Shown in pieces: positions 49,801 to 62,756 of a stretch of DNA of 64,000 nt. The DNA comes from Paulownia fortunei. Taxonomy: Eukaryota > Streptophyta > Magnoliopsida > Lamiales > Paulowniaceae. The stretch lies in NCBI GenBank assembly GCA_019321725.1, contig CM033115.1, positions 22,454,673 to 22,518,672 on the forward strand, in the 5' to 3' direction. The first letter of the stretch is position 1. Every line of letters starts with the position of its first letter. Both the position numbers and the translations under genes were made by a program. A model generated the notes under the pieces. The model was given only the letters and a program-made list of their open reading frames with translations. It searched no databases and was not told the origin of the DNA.

Positions 49801-51049
49801 TAGATTTACCAATGGAAAGAAAAATCATTTACGGTTTCTGACAGAGGAACTGAGAAGATACTGAACTAGAATAATAAGAACGATGTGAAAAGTTATACAT
49901 TCGACCCAAGGCTCGTACAATTGGAAAACGTGTGAAGACATAGTAATAGCTTTAATAGCGTAAGATCTTGACATCTTCCATGATAGAGTCGCTCGTACGT
50001 AATTGCACCAGACTTGGCTCTTATTTGTGTGAATAGTTAGTGGAGATGGTGTTGCATCAGGTCCAAGGGGGCAGGGGCTGGATGCTAAATTACAAGTTCT
50101 GCAGTATTCCGGAATGGGGTAATGTTCTTGTCAAGAAGAATGTGTGAATTGACAAGAGTTCAATGGAGAGTATTGTTGACTCAAAATCAGTGAGATGTTC
50201 TCATGATGGAAATGATGGGTTTAAGAAATACATTCCTCTTTATTAATATAGATTAATTCTTGTGCTTTTTTGTGTGTTAAAAAAGAAGGAATCCTTTAGT
50301 TCGTCTTTCAAATGCAGGCTCATGCGATATGACAAAAGCTGTGTTACTTTCTCTCATTCTCTGCCAGTCTGCTATCATTTATTTAGTATTTAGTCCTATT
50401 ATTCTCAGATTCTGATCTCGAAATCATTTCTTGTATTCCATGTGCTTGAGTAATTTATGTTGTTTTTTTCACAGAATTTCATGCTGTTTGTGTTGATACT
50501 TGGCTAACATCATGGAGAACATTCTGTCCTGTTTGCAAGCGTGATGCAAGAACTAGTTCTGGTGAACCGCCAGCATCAGAGTCTACACCATTGCTGTCGT
50601 CCAGCCCAGCTTCCATTTCTTCATCTTCAGTGTTATCATCTGTTAGATCATCACTTGCATCATCATCAGCCTTACAAATTGGCCAGTCATCTTATCGGTC
50701 CCAATCAGTTTCACGACCCCAATCCATCTCTAGCACCCCTTATAACCAGCACTCTCTTCGGTCTTATCATCAATCACCTCACCTAAGTACAAGTCAAAGC
50801 TCTGTCGACCTTAGGAATATGTCTTCCCAAAGATCTGATAGTGCTTATTTAGTTTCACCTCACTCACTTGGTTACACTTCGTTATCACCTCTCAATTCCA
50901 GATACATGTCTCCATATATTCCAAGTCCAGGTAATGCTTCATCTAGTTGTGTTGGGTCTTCAAGTCGTCAGCCTAACCCACTGCATTATAGTGAGTCAGC
51001 TGCAAGCTTTTCACCATTTGCTTCGGCTCAGTCTCTTCCAGCATGTTAA
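46863..51049 (+). CDS. RMR-type PA-TM-RING protein (4 exons)
   Basis: This 445 aa protein belongs to the plant receptor homology region-transmembrane-RING (RMR) family, in which members act as vacuolar sorting receptors for storage proteins and/or E3 ligases. The exons are 46863-46989, 47656-47886, 48702-49106 and 50475-51049. The ATG at 46863 opens a signal peptide ([19 protein letters not shown]). The PA domain includes [18 protein letters not shown] and [15 protein letters not shown] transmembrane helix follows at about residues 164-188 ([20 protein letters not shown]), then a basic stop-transfer [15 protein letters not shown]2 finger spans about 232-275 ([12 protein letters not shown] ... 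[14 protein letters not shown] ... FCPVCKRD) with C3H2C3 spacing. The last 170 residues are a Ser-rich tail with SS, SQS and SPH clusters, as in the longer members such as Arabidopsis RMR2. The upstream GTG-initiated frame was not used. Confidence 0.9.
47118..47151. repeat. (TA)n microsatellite in the first RMR intron
   Basis: A run of more than a dozen TA dinucleotides lies in the intron between 46989 and 47656. Other short dinucleotide tracts in the window are near 1318-1342 (TA), 12482-12504 (CT), 32840-32860 (GT) and 44840-44863 (CT). Confidence 0.85.
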
Positions 51050-52091
51050 TGAAGCTATAGCTGATTGTGGCGAGTTAATTTGGACAAACTCATGGAAGAT
51101 TCAAGGAATGGCATTGTTCAATTATTTCCCCCATTTTGGACTGCAAGATAAGAAGTATGGTTAGATGTCCATAGCTAGGGCCAATTGCAGATGGTTTCAA
51201 GGTGGCACAAAATTTGTATATTGTAGCGTAAGATTTTTAGTAGCTTGATATTGTTGGGAGGTCACTATATTTGCAGTTGAAGATTTTATACTGATACAGA
51301 TTCTTGATTCATGCTGCAAGACACTTACACTTTTTGTCATTTTGTTCCTTTTATGGTCGTTTTTGGTGAATATACTGAGGTTTTGTTTGTTTAATTCCTT
51401 GGCGGTCGTGCCAATTTGGTTTTGTTCTAGTGCAGGCGTAACCTACGGCAATTCATCAAGTTCAGAGATAATCAATAATGTCTCTCATCGTTGTATTATT
51501 GCAGATTTAAATTGTGTATCTTTTGAATTTTCAGGACAAGAATGAAGCCTAAAGCATTTATTTTTTTATACCCGCAAGTTTTGTACTTTTTCTACACGTA
51601 GATCACATGCATTAATTCTTTGCCCCTCGCCACCTCCCCTTTTTCCAATGTGTAAATCCAATTTCACCAATATTTCAAAAGAAACACAAAAACAAGAAGC
51701 AACTGGAGTAAATGAGACCGTACAGGAAATATGCACAAACCATTTGGTCCATCAATTTCCAAATATTCATTTTTATGTCATTTGGGACTTAAATGTTATT
51801 TCAATAACTGATCCTGTGATTAAAAAATCATGACTCAATAGTTCCCAAGCAAAATTTGTGCTTGAGAGAGTGCAAACGTGGGTGGAGACTCAAAGTTGAG
51901 GTAAAGCAAGAATACAGTAGCTCATACTTGATGCCATGTACTTACAGTAAGCCAGAAGAATACTTGTGTGCTTGTACATATTGATTTCTTCCATTTTAAA
52001 GAAATAAATTAAATAAAAATACAACAAAAAGAAAAGAAAAAATAATGAGTTTCTATGTTTCTTCTGCTGCAAGAATAATATCTTTTATGCT
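51050..52091. other. Convergent region between the RMR and PheRS beta genes
   Basis: The two genes face each other here, so this 1 kb should hold both 3' UTRs. No conserved coding sequence is visible. Confidence 0.6.
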
Positions 52092-55000
52092 TTACAGGAA
52101 GCTCTCAATGTTGACTTCCACAAAGGAGCATGGGTCTGGAATGTCAAAGTTATCCAACACCTGAAATCAAACATGAATACATGCTGAATAACTAGCCAGA
52201 ACATAACTGCCCCCAAAAACCACACTGAAAATCACAATCACAGTAAGTTGTGGTTATCAGATAGTCAAGTGTAAGAACTAATAGTTCTACAAGGCTTATT
52301 TCTTGCAAATGCATCAAAGGGGTAAAACCTTATAATATAACAGTTCTTTGAACCTACGCACACAACAACAAATATACCTGAGGGTGCACAATTCCAAAAG
52401 TGCCAATTTGCTTTCTTTTGTATATGATGCTTGCTTGTCTACCTGGAAGAAACTCGGGCTCCTGCAGCAAGGATACAGTAATGAGCATATCATTCATAAG
52501 AAGATCCATAAAATGCGCAACAGCTAAAACAAGACATACATCTGAACTTTGTATATAGTAGCCTGTTTTATCCCCAGGTGATACAAATGGAGTTCCGGTC
52601 ACTTCCATGATTCTATCCACAAGACCATGTATCAGCTGAAAAGAACAAAAGTGATGGCAATTAGTTCATGTTACATAATAACGGCGTTTCAAATGAAGTG
52701 GAATAAACCAATTGATCAATGAAACAACTGCTATTTGTTACAGAACAAATTCAAGATGTTGAAAGGCCTACCCCCTTAGAAGGATGTGACAAGCAAATCA
52801 TCACATATGACCAATTTTAAAGTTGCATACAATAAAAGCATATAGCAGAGGGGCAAAGCTGAATAAAGCTTTATCTATTAGAATTCTCTAGAGATCAAGA
52901 TAAAGTAAAAAGTTACAAGTAGGCACCTCAAATCCAGAGGTAGCTCCACAATATAAAGCTGCAAAATGGCGATGATTTGATGCACCAACATCTTTTGTCT
53001 CATCCAATAGCACCACATCACCAACTTCAAAGATCTAAAGCAAAAAGACATGGATATATAATTCAGCAATACAGAAAATGCAAATTTTGAAGAATTGATA
53101 TACATGAAGGAACACATGGTAACAAAAAGTAATTGTATCTCATACATGTATAATTACAAATGAGACATGTTCAACAGACTGACGGATGAATAGACTAAGC
53201 CATGCAAGACAACCAAAGTTTTCGACATCAACTTCCTACACGAAATTTATTTTTATTTCAGACAAAAGTCACACACTGATACTCAAAGTTCCAGATTATC
53301 AGAAAATTGCACTAGGTATGGTCCCTTTAATGTAAAAGAAAAAGGGTGTGGGGGGGAACCTTTTTTGAAGAAATCACTACACAGAATGTATGTGACCAGA
53401 AACTTTAAAGCTACAAACTACACGGTCAATAATTGAAAAATCTATGCTAGTTTTTCAATCTTCAAGCTCCAGGGCTCTTAGTTCCATGTTTATAGCATTA
53501 ACAAGACAAATGCAAATCTTTCTTTTTATTTTTTATTTTTGCCCACTCCAGAGATAGAGAGGTCAGTGAAGATGAGGCAAAAACATCTGCTAATTATACA
53601 CTCAACAACAAGCATAGTAAATGTTCTCATTATTTTAATTGGTTTAGCACTAACAAGACAAAACAGCAATGTTATTTTTTAATTTTCTGGCCACTCCTGT
53701 AGATAGAGAGGTCTGAGATGATGAGGCAAAAACGTCTGCTAATTATACACACAACAACAAGCATAGTAAATGTTCTCATACCTTAATTGGTTTTGGATGG
53801 TCTTTATTGTGGCCAACAGTTTTCAATATGCCAGGCATAAGACTGGTGCGGACAACCTGCAAAATTAGAACAGAAAAATTATTAGAAGATGGCAGCTAAG
53901 AAAATATAGGAAACAAACAGTTCCAGAATGGAAAAATAAACAAACCTCAAAATCAGCAGAACGGGGATTTCCATTAATTGCTGCGGTGGACTTGTCATCT
54001 TCCCGGTTAAGCATGGTGAAATTTTCTTTGTACGAGCATAATATCCATGTTAACACCTCTGTATAACCAACCATGGCAATCTAAGAGGGATAAACACAAT
54101 TTCAGGTAAAAAGCAAGAGATTCCAAATAAACAGAAAAAATACTCAAGTTTTGCGCGCACCTGACTTTTGAACAGGATAGCTAAAAATTAATACCAAGAA
54201 AAGCATGATGAAAAGCTGTAGTGTACAGAATCATTTTCAACAGTCAACATATCTAAACATTGATACAATTTTTTTGGATACCAGCCTAATAGTATATACA
54301 GATCATATCGAGATCAAAACCAAGAAGATTGTACAAAATTGACTTTAAGAACTAAACATTTAATCATTGAGTTATAAACAATAGAAAAATGGATTAAGCT
54401 GGTATAATTCCCCACCTCCGAGCGAATAAGATCACTGAACTGATTCAATGACTGTGGCTTCAGGGATGGAAGTTTTATCTTTGGAATTTCATTGTAGCCA
54501 TGAGCAATTGCCACATCCTTGAACAGAGGGGTAAAGAGAATAGAATTTTGCATCAGTACAAACACAGGCAAAGAAAGATGATCTTCTGTGAGATAAAAGA
54601 CATCAAAGCCAATACCTCAGCCACATCACAAGGATGAAGAATGTCACTTCTAGTGGGAGGAACAGATATAGTGAAGCTGGCTTCATTCTTTTCTGATACA
54701 GAGTGCTTTGCATGTAATTGCATTTTATTCAACAAGCGAGCAACCTGAAATTCGATTCATGAATGCTGGTTCTCAATGTTTATTTTGTTGGGAGTTTCCA
54801 GGAGTAGGTACACAACAAAGTCGGTCAAAAATTAATTTCATTCATGCATTAATTACAAAACTTAAATCACTTCTCTCAAACAATCAAAGCAAGAAAAATA
54901 ATAACTAAACAGTGCTACTGCTACAATCATAGCAAACATAGAGAAATTTTGATAGTCATCCATTCAATCAGGAATCCCTCTTGGGCAAGAGTAGAGAAAA

Positions 55001-58000
55001 AAATACTTGAGTGAGACAGAGAGTACCAGCACACAGGCTTTAGGTGTCATATTACCCTTTTTTTTGGTTCATGTATCACTCTTATCAAAGAAGATAACAA
55101 TAATGAGCAACACGAAGTATACATCTTCTACTATTATTGTTCATCTCTTGGATCTTTTGCAGCATCTATATTCAAGTTACTCATTTGACCTTGAAGTCAT
55201 TCAGATAAAGGGAGAAAGTCACGGACATCAACACGAAAGGCTATAATTGCCACTCATCAAGAGAAGAGGAATAGATCGAGTGACAGAATATGATACCTTG
55301 TGGGCTGGCAGAGAGACTCCAACTGCACTGGTGATGTAAGATAAGGGCACCACCATCTGGTAAAGTGACAGATCAGGGGAAATGTACGAGTTTCCATTAG
55401 TGTATATCACTTCAACTGGCTCAATCTCAAACTTCCTTTCACAGTATACTGAAAACATGGTTACCTGCATAACAAATGGGCAATCATACAAACACTAAGA
55501 GAAAGAGAAAAAACACAGTTCGAAAACTAGAGCAGTGGATCTATTCTGCTTATTACCATTGTGTTCAAAACAATATTGGCTTTTGTCAAATCTGTGGCAG
55601 TGCATTCAATAAAAACATTCTTTGTCTTCAAATTAATGGCTGAATGTGCACCATTAATTATTGGAGGCAACGACAAAACGGTTCTGCAGAAAGAGGTACA
55701 GGTTTTATCAGATCAAAGGTATATCAAGCATAGCACTAGTAATATTTGTAAACAAGGTAAGCCTTGTTATTGCATAGGCATAAGACATTCTGGAAAAAGC
55801 ATATGGCCAGATATATATAGAGGTGACACAAAATTATAAGTCTAGGACACAGCAGAAACAAGTGAAGATTAATAAAAGGCACCTTAAGATTTCGGAAAAT
55901 TCAGAGTACCTGTTACGATCATATATGACGGGGAAAACCGGTGAGTTCTCAATTATATGCAAGAATTTCTTCAGTTTCAAATCTGACTGCCAAATGACAT
56001 AAGAAAATATATAGTTACAAATCACAAAACATAAATAATAACCAGTCAATGCATTGGCATAGAATTGACAAGTAGAAAGGACAACTAGTCATGACAGGAA
56101 TTTGACGTCAATTAGTATAGAGAACCATAGGAAGTATAACCAAATGTAGGACTCACCTTGTAAAATTCCATTAGCTCATCAGCTCTGAAGTTCTTTGTCT
56201 GAGCAATTGCAGATTCAACAAGTTCAGCATAATATATGAGGAGAAGGCTTATGATATTAAGCAACACAGTTGATGAACAAGAGACGAGAAACCAAACACC
56301 TAGAATCTTAGCACACACAAATTTTAAGTGAAACAATATAAACATGTGAAGAACAAGAAAACAGCTGATGACCTTTAGATAAATTTAATTTATATTCCCA
56401 CATATACTATTGATGCATTTCCATGTAAGCATGTATGTAATGTTATGATGTGTATACGTAATACTATCTAATGCCATTGATTTTATTTAACCCAACAATA
56501 AACTGCTTGCATCACTAAGTTTTAGTTAAGTAGCTAATTGTGTAGTTGACTCCTTTACTACCATTATATCAATCACAAAGATGAAGGCTAGATTCAGAAA
56601 AAGCTCAAATAAATAAAAAATTAAGTACCTGTTTCAGTGGAACAAAGTTTATTTCTGGGGGTGGTAATGCCTGAAATTTACACAGATTCGATTTATTAAT
56701 AATTACTTTCATATATAAAAAAAATTAAGGTTTCAGAACACAATACAAAAAAGGGAAAGATTATTCTGTTTGGAACCAACATTTTAATTGAACTCATATG
56801 GTATTCAAAAGAATTGGGTATGAAAACTGTACTATAGATAGCATGCTTGAAATCATAATACAAACAAAAAAGAGTATCTATACTGAACCAGTCAAACAAG
56901 CTCCCTACAAATCTAGATAATAGAAAGCAATTTTAAAATTTGATATTGTACCTTCTCCAATCAAAAAACTCGTAGGGACCCATGAATATTGCACAAATAA
57001 ACAAGCATTACCATTTACCTCGTATGTGAAAGGGCCTTCTATTGTATCCAGATCATGTGTGCCAATAGCAACTAGGGTTCTTCGCCTACATAGATGCAAG
57101 CATATATAAAAAAACCAAAAGGCAATGAACAAAAGTTCCAAATCCAAAGTGACTAGAGGAATATAAATGCTTCAAGCAGCAGTAGTAATTCCATCCTACA
57201 ATCCTTAACAAAGTAATACCCAAATGCCACTCAGTGGAATTAGTTTACTATACAACAATAAATGTAAATTCATTTACTGAAACTTATCAAAAAGAGGAAT
57301 TCTTTTCTCAAAGACAGAAATCAGTTAATAGGTAGTCTGTAGTTAAATCAGAGATATGATATCATTACCGACAGATATTCTGATGAAGCCGATCTTGAAG
57401 ATCAATGAAACTATTATATTGAGCTTCATCAAATGTAACACCTCTTAAAACAGCACACACAACGTATGGGCGAACCTTCGATGTCTGCAGTGAAAGAAAA
57501 TCACTATTAGAGCAATGACCAAAAAATAAGCATTTAATTGATGATACCAACTTGGTTTCTGCCATACAAACCTCTGGTTTTACGTGCATTTTGAGCATAG
57601 ATTCCTTACTGATGCTTGCCACATTATAGGTAGGCATTGGATCAAGCCCGTCAAATATGCGTAGGGCTTGTGCCAACCCCTCAAGACAAAGCAAATCATA
57701 TCTGCCATAAAATTTAAAATCCAAGAAAAGAAAAATCCGTCACCACATTTTCAAACTAAATTAAAATCTCCAGATTCCAAGCAAAGCGAAATTAACATAC
57801 TCTAGTAACCTATTCCACTTGTACAAACTATAAGCCTTCCTTCCAACAATTGGAAAGTAACTCATTCCATACTTCTAAATAAATCCACATTAGCATGCAG
57901 CAGCTTCAAAAATTGATTAGTTAAAGTAATTAGTTACCAAATTACCTATTGGCTGGAACTTCAATTTTGTATATTACTTCCTCATTTTCAGATGGTTCTT

Positions 58001-58448
58001 CTTCTTCCAAATGCTTCTCTTTTCGTATAATCGCCTTTTCCGTTGTCTGGTTTCACATCAATCCAAACAAAAATTTGTCAAAACCAAACTTCAGAATTTG
58101 TCGTAATCTTTAAAAATGTGTACATTTCTCGGGAATTCATCAAATTTTGGCTCATAATGTTCCAAAAACTCAAAACTCCAACGTTTGCCAAAATTAATTC
58201 ATCTTAATCTCAAGTTTCACATACCACATCATCGAGCTCAATGCCAAACTTGAAGCACAAATCTTCGAACTCTTCTTCAGCTTTACTCCACCAAAAGAAA
58301 AAAAAAATGACAAATAAATACACGTGTCTCAACGAGTTTATTCATATGCAAATACGAATACGGATAGAGATATACAGCATAGTTGCTTACTGTAGGTGCG
58401 GCCTAGGGCCTGGAAGAGCCGATCTCTGCCTACGCTAACGGTAGGCAT
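52092..58448 (-). CDS. Cytosolic phenylalanyl-tRNA synthetase beta subunit (19 coding exons)
   Basis: This is the beta chain (593 aa) of the cytosolic alpha2-beta2 enzyme that charges tRNA-Phe. The exons from the start are 58448-58391, 58281-58226, 58046-57946, 57701-57572, 57484-57369, 57085-57019, 56670-56629, 56198-56157, 55986-55910, 55683-55557, 55464-55297, 54744-54616, 54517-54416, 54080-53946, 53856-53782, 53034-52927, 52635-52540, 52461-52378 and 52160-52092. All junctions are GT-AG and the frame closes. The N-terminus [16 protein letters not shown] and [15 protein letters not shown] are typical of the eukaryotic protein. The B3/B4 editing region is marked by [34 protein letters not shown] and [11 protein letters not shown]. 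The B5 region includes [16 protein letters not shown] and [12 protein letters not shown]. The catalytic-like core has [15 protein letters not shown] and [19 protein letters not shown]. The C-terminus is [20 protein letters not shown]. The length agrees with Arabidopsis AT1G72550. Confidence 0.95.
53492..53793. repeat. Tandem duplication of about 150 bp in a PheRS beta intron
   Basis: The copy at 53647-53793 closely matches 53492-53644, as seen in GATAGAGAGGTC, GAGGCAAAAAC and CTGCTAATTATACAC, AACAACAAGCATAGTAAATG and TTCTCATA/TTCTCATT. The right copy carries the end and donor site of the exon at 53856..53782. The left copy lies inside the intron with a mutated donor. Confidence 0.8.
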
Positions 58449-59244
58449 GGTGATTTGCGGCGGCGATATCAGTCGATCTCCATTGCGAGTAAGAGTTTTC
58501 AATTATTTATTGGGCTTTGCAGTAAATTGGGCTTTTGGTATTTGGGCTTTATTTTAAATTGGACAAAAGAGCCAGCTGTAAGGATCGTCTTAGTTTTGGG
58601 CTTTTAAAATGGGCTAAAATGAATTAGTTACTTATTCTTCGAAGGGTTTTCTCTTGACGATACATTTAGATTTTAAATATTTGGCCCATGTTTATAGCGG
58701 ATACTTCGAAAACTTAAAAAAGGCCCAAGCTCTCTCGGTAGCACTTGACAATGAAAATGAATTACGGATGGAATAGATCTCTGTAAATAATTTGTATGAC
58801 CATTAATAGCATCAGCATATACGTTCAAGATTCAAGTGCTGTGGTATATAATCAGGCCATATAGCTATGGTTCTTCAGAAACGACCTGATTGGCTCATTC
58901 CTCTCATAGAAGTTTTTACTTGATTCATGATTTTTGAAAGTGAATACTCTTACAAATTACAAATAGACAAAGATGTAGCAAATTTTGTAGTAACATACCA
59001 TTAGAATGTACAGAAACGAAAATGAGACCTCCAACTTTTCATTAAAAATACTCACTAAACTTCTCCCAAATTAAATTACAAAGACAAGGGAAAAAAATAT
59101 GGGAGAGGCACATTGAAACTACAAGGATAACAAATGTTTGACACAACCCGGTGTTAGATCAATCTTATACTTTGCCCTTCTCAAAAGCCAGTTCTGCACT
59201 AGTTATCGTCACCATTTTGTCAGCGTTTCAGCAAAATCACAGAA
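58449..59244. other. Upstream region of PheRS beta and 3' side of the PDI gene
   Basis: This region between two minus-strand genes should contain the PheRS beta promoter and leader and the 3' UTR of the PDI gene. No exon or RNA gene is visible. Confidence 0.6.
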
Positions 59245-62200
59245 TCAGTCCTCCTTGTCAGTTCGACGTAATTCTCTGCTTTCCAGCTGAAAGGTGGGGC
59301 TCCTTCCTTCATCGACCTGGTCTTGAGTGCCAACAGTCAGAGGTTCCTCTTTAGTCATCCATAGGATCAGCACCACCACCAGAACCACAAAAATAAGAAT
59401 GAAAACAAATATGACTCCCAGCTGAGAGTTTATGAAACCCATCAAGGTTGGACCAGTGATACGTTTTTGTATTACACTTCCTTCTCTGTAACCTTCGAGA
59501 AATCTTGAGACTTGGTTGCCCATATCTGTTTCATCTATACTTTCTGAACCAATAACCTGTTTTTCAAGCAAAAAATACAGCATTCAGGTTTACAATCTTT
59601 AGGGACTAATAGCATGCACAAAATAATATAGAAACTGCAGAGAAAAAGTGAGAATTTCAAGTTGGAGGTCCAAATATAGAAGCTTCTTTTTATAATTATA
59701 TATAGGATTTGAAATGTTACAAATTCAGGAAGATGGAGAGATTATTTTTTGATAATGAACCATATTGTACAGTGTGACACAACCCCAATGCCACGTCACT
59801 CTTTGTTGTCAGTAAAAGCCATATTGGATGTATAGTGCAGCAGTCAATGTCATAACTCATAAGAGAGTAATGATCACTCATCATTCTAGTATGATGACAG
59901 AAAAAATAAAATTATCACCTCATGTAACCTATATTCAGATTAGAGCCTTTGTTAGAAGATATGCAAAGCATAACTGGATAATCATAGTGTAAAACTCTTC
60001 TTGTTGTTACAAAACCAAATGGGACCAAAGAGGGACCAAAATAAAAGTACAGGCAAACATTTCCAGAGTCTGAAAACCAAAACAGAAATCAAACACTTAA
60101 GAAATGCATACAGAGCAAGGGAGCAACATTAGAAGAGAATCCTTAGAACATTGTCAATTTGGAGAAGCCTTGTCCAAAATTTGAACTAATAATTAATCCT
60201 CAAAAGAAGAAAGTATTAAAATAGTTTTGTAAACCTTCAAAGTAGCATTTTCTATAATGGTTATACTCAACTCATGCCAAATATTCAGTTCAAATCTTTT
60301 ATCACACGGATATTGACAGATCAATGCACAATACGCATGAAAAGACTATCTTTCTAATTGCACGATTTCACTTGTCATTATTCACATTAAAAACCATGCT
60401 CTTAATTCCACAAAAAATAAAGGAGGGCCTGTTAACTGTTTTAGCGAAGGTAGTTGTTGAAAAACTAGAATGTGTCACTTACCGAATAATACTCCTCATT
60501 ACCATCCCATACTACCATCTTTGGAAGCTGGGTGTTCTTGTGAACTTCGAATGATTCAGCGAAATCTTCCCACTGTTTGAACCCAACATAACCAAATATT
60601 AAGTCATGATTTGCAGAGGCAGCAGCCTTCAATACTTTTAATAATTCCTTGGATTTCTCCTCTGTTTCATCCTCCAAGATAGTTAGAAGAACTTTCCTTT
60701 GGTCATCTTTCATTGACTTCAATGAATCTTGACTTATGGGCAAAACCAGAGGGAGCAAACTCCGTTTTATGTAATCTTCAAGGAAGTTTTCTGCAATTTA
60801 GAGCAATAAAGAATACTTTCACCCTTATATTTGAAGCCATCCTTATATTCAGTGAAACGATAGAAGTTAATTTACAATGAGGCATCCTTATATTCAGTGA
60901 AACGATAGAAGTTATTTGAAGGTAATTTATACTCCGTTTTATTGAAATAAGAAAAGTTGATTTATTTTTTTCTGCAGATCGTTACAAGAATTAATGCGAA
61001 TTGTGTTAAAAAAATAAATAAATAAAAAGCAGAAGATTTTCAACTAAAAAATAGCAAAACCTCAAATCAAGATCTCACTTAGATAAATAAGGCTGTGCTA
61101 AGAGTGATCCACTGGAACCAGATAGAGAGCATACAAAGCTAGAAACTAGCATCTAATGTAATACTATAAAAGGGCTCATATTACTTAAATTTCCATAAAT
61201 TTCAACAAGTTTTTCACTGTCCTTCTAACACTACGTCAACTCCCTTTCTGAAAGGTTCCAATAACCTTACAATGAGGCAACTTTCATACAGGAATCAGGA
61301 ATTGGTCATCTCGACCAGGGCCAGAAGGCTACTTGAAAAATCTTAAAATACAAAAGTTCAACCCAAAATTCCACCCCCATGAACCATATTTGACTGCCTT
61401 CAACTATATGAGTGGTACTTGAGCAGTTAGATAATCATAGTATATCATGAGACTACTGATCCCATAGCTATTACATTTGCATTTATATGATGTGCGCCTC
61501 TATGTGGCAACACGGGCAACAATGTTAGCACAATGTCAAAAAGCTTATGCTTCAAAAAGATGTATAATTCGATTGCTACAGATTTCAAATAGCAAAATTG
61601 ATAATGAGAGGCAACCTAACCTTCAAATGGCCCATAAAAAATGCTCTGTTCATTGTAGGCTGGATGAATGGCAGCCGAAGCAGGAACCTTATCAAAATCG
61701 TATATGGTCATAATTTCATCAGAGAAATCCTTGGCAACAGAAAACCATGCTTTCTTCTTATACTTGACAGCCAAATTCAATATCATCGACTCATTCAAGC
61801 CAAAGCCAATGAATATAGGAATATTAGAACCTGCTGCTTCAATAAAGTCTCTGATAGCAGAGTCAGAACTGAGTACAGCGACATCAGGAGCAACGAATTT
61901 TGTCAAAAATCGAACAAGTAAATCAGCTTTCCGTGGTCCATAATATTCTGTGGGAACTCCATGCATAAATATCTTTAGAGTTGGATATCCACTGCAATAA
62001 ACAGAACAAATATTATTATTCTTCCCATATTCTTGGTGCTCAGATAACATGTTTGGTCTCAGAGCATTAAATTTTTTACTTCACATCTCATCAAAAGAAA
62101 GCAATAAACACCAAATTCCGGGCAGGTCCGAAAATTATCACGCCAGGAGGCCATGGCAACGTACTCGACATCATGCTTAGAAGCAAGCTTTCTGTACTTG

Positions 62201-62756
62201 TCAGCATCTACTTTTGCTACAACTATAGGCTGCTTCAATCCAGCTAGAATAGGAGCTGCTTTATCTAACTGCAACGCAACATTCATATTAGTCAGCCTTC
62301 TAGAGAATTGAATCATGAGGATTCAACCTGAAATACATGCACAAATGGAGCTTAAACATATTGAGGAACAAAAAATCTATTACCAGGGGCAACGACTGCC
62401 ACCCCTATGCATATGAAAAAACGTCACGAACACATCAACCACTGTACGTGGCAAGATTCAAATCCCCCCAAAAAAACAGCCAAAAAATATTGGGAAAAAA
62501 TAAATCTAACCTCAGGCGCGAGACGCTTGCAGTGACCACACCAGGGAGCGTAAAAATCGACGAAAACGTAATCAAAATTAGAAATAGCGGCGTCGAAATT
62601 GGAGTCGGCGAGCTCCAACACTTTGCCATCCAACTTGAAAAGATTTTCCGATGCGCTGATCGGCGGAGAAAGTAAAAATAATGAGACTAAGAATAGTAAT
62701 TGGAGTGGGAAAAATGAGAAAGAGGAGTGGATCGTTAGAGGAGGAGAAGGCGTCAT
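59245..62756 (-). CDS. Membrane-anchored protein disulfide isomerase, PDIL5-2 type (5 exons)
   Basis: This endoplasmic reticulum thiol oxidoreductase (446 aa) is of the plant PDIL5-2/PDI8 group, which catalyses disulfide formation in client proteins. The exons are 62756-62511, 62268-62165, 61991-61621, 60790-60483 and 59556-59245, and the phases close. The start ATG at 62756 is followed by a signal peptide ([20 protein letters not shown]). A single thioredoxin domain follows, with active site [10 protein letters not shown] (Cys73 and Cys76), [19 protein letters not shown] and [12 protein letters not shown], the last with the cis-Pro. A long non-catalytic thioredoxin-like region (about residues 150-340) comes next. 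A transmembrane helix lies at about 389-410 ([20 protein letters not shown]), with a short acidic, charged cytosolic tail. There is no C-terminal KDEL, as expected for a membrane-anchored form. The length agrees with Arabidopsis AT1G35620. Confidence 0.93.

Noticed and set aside
61477..61943. Plus-strand open frames opposite the third PDI exon
   Set aside because: They are antisense shadows of a conserved exon ([10 protein letters not shown] region) and are not supported by their own motifs.
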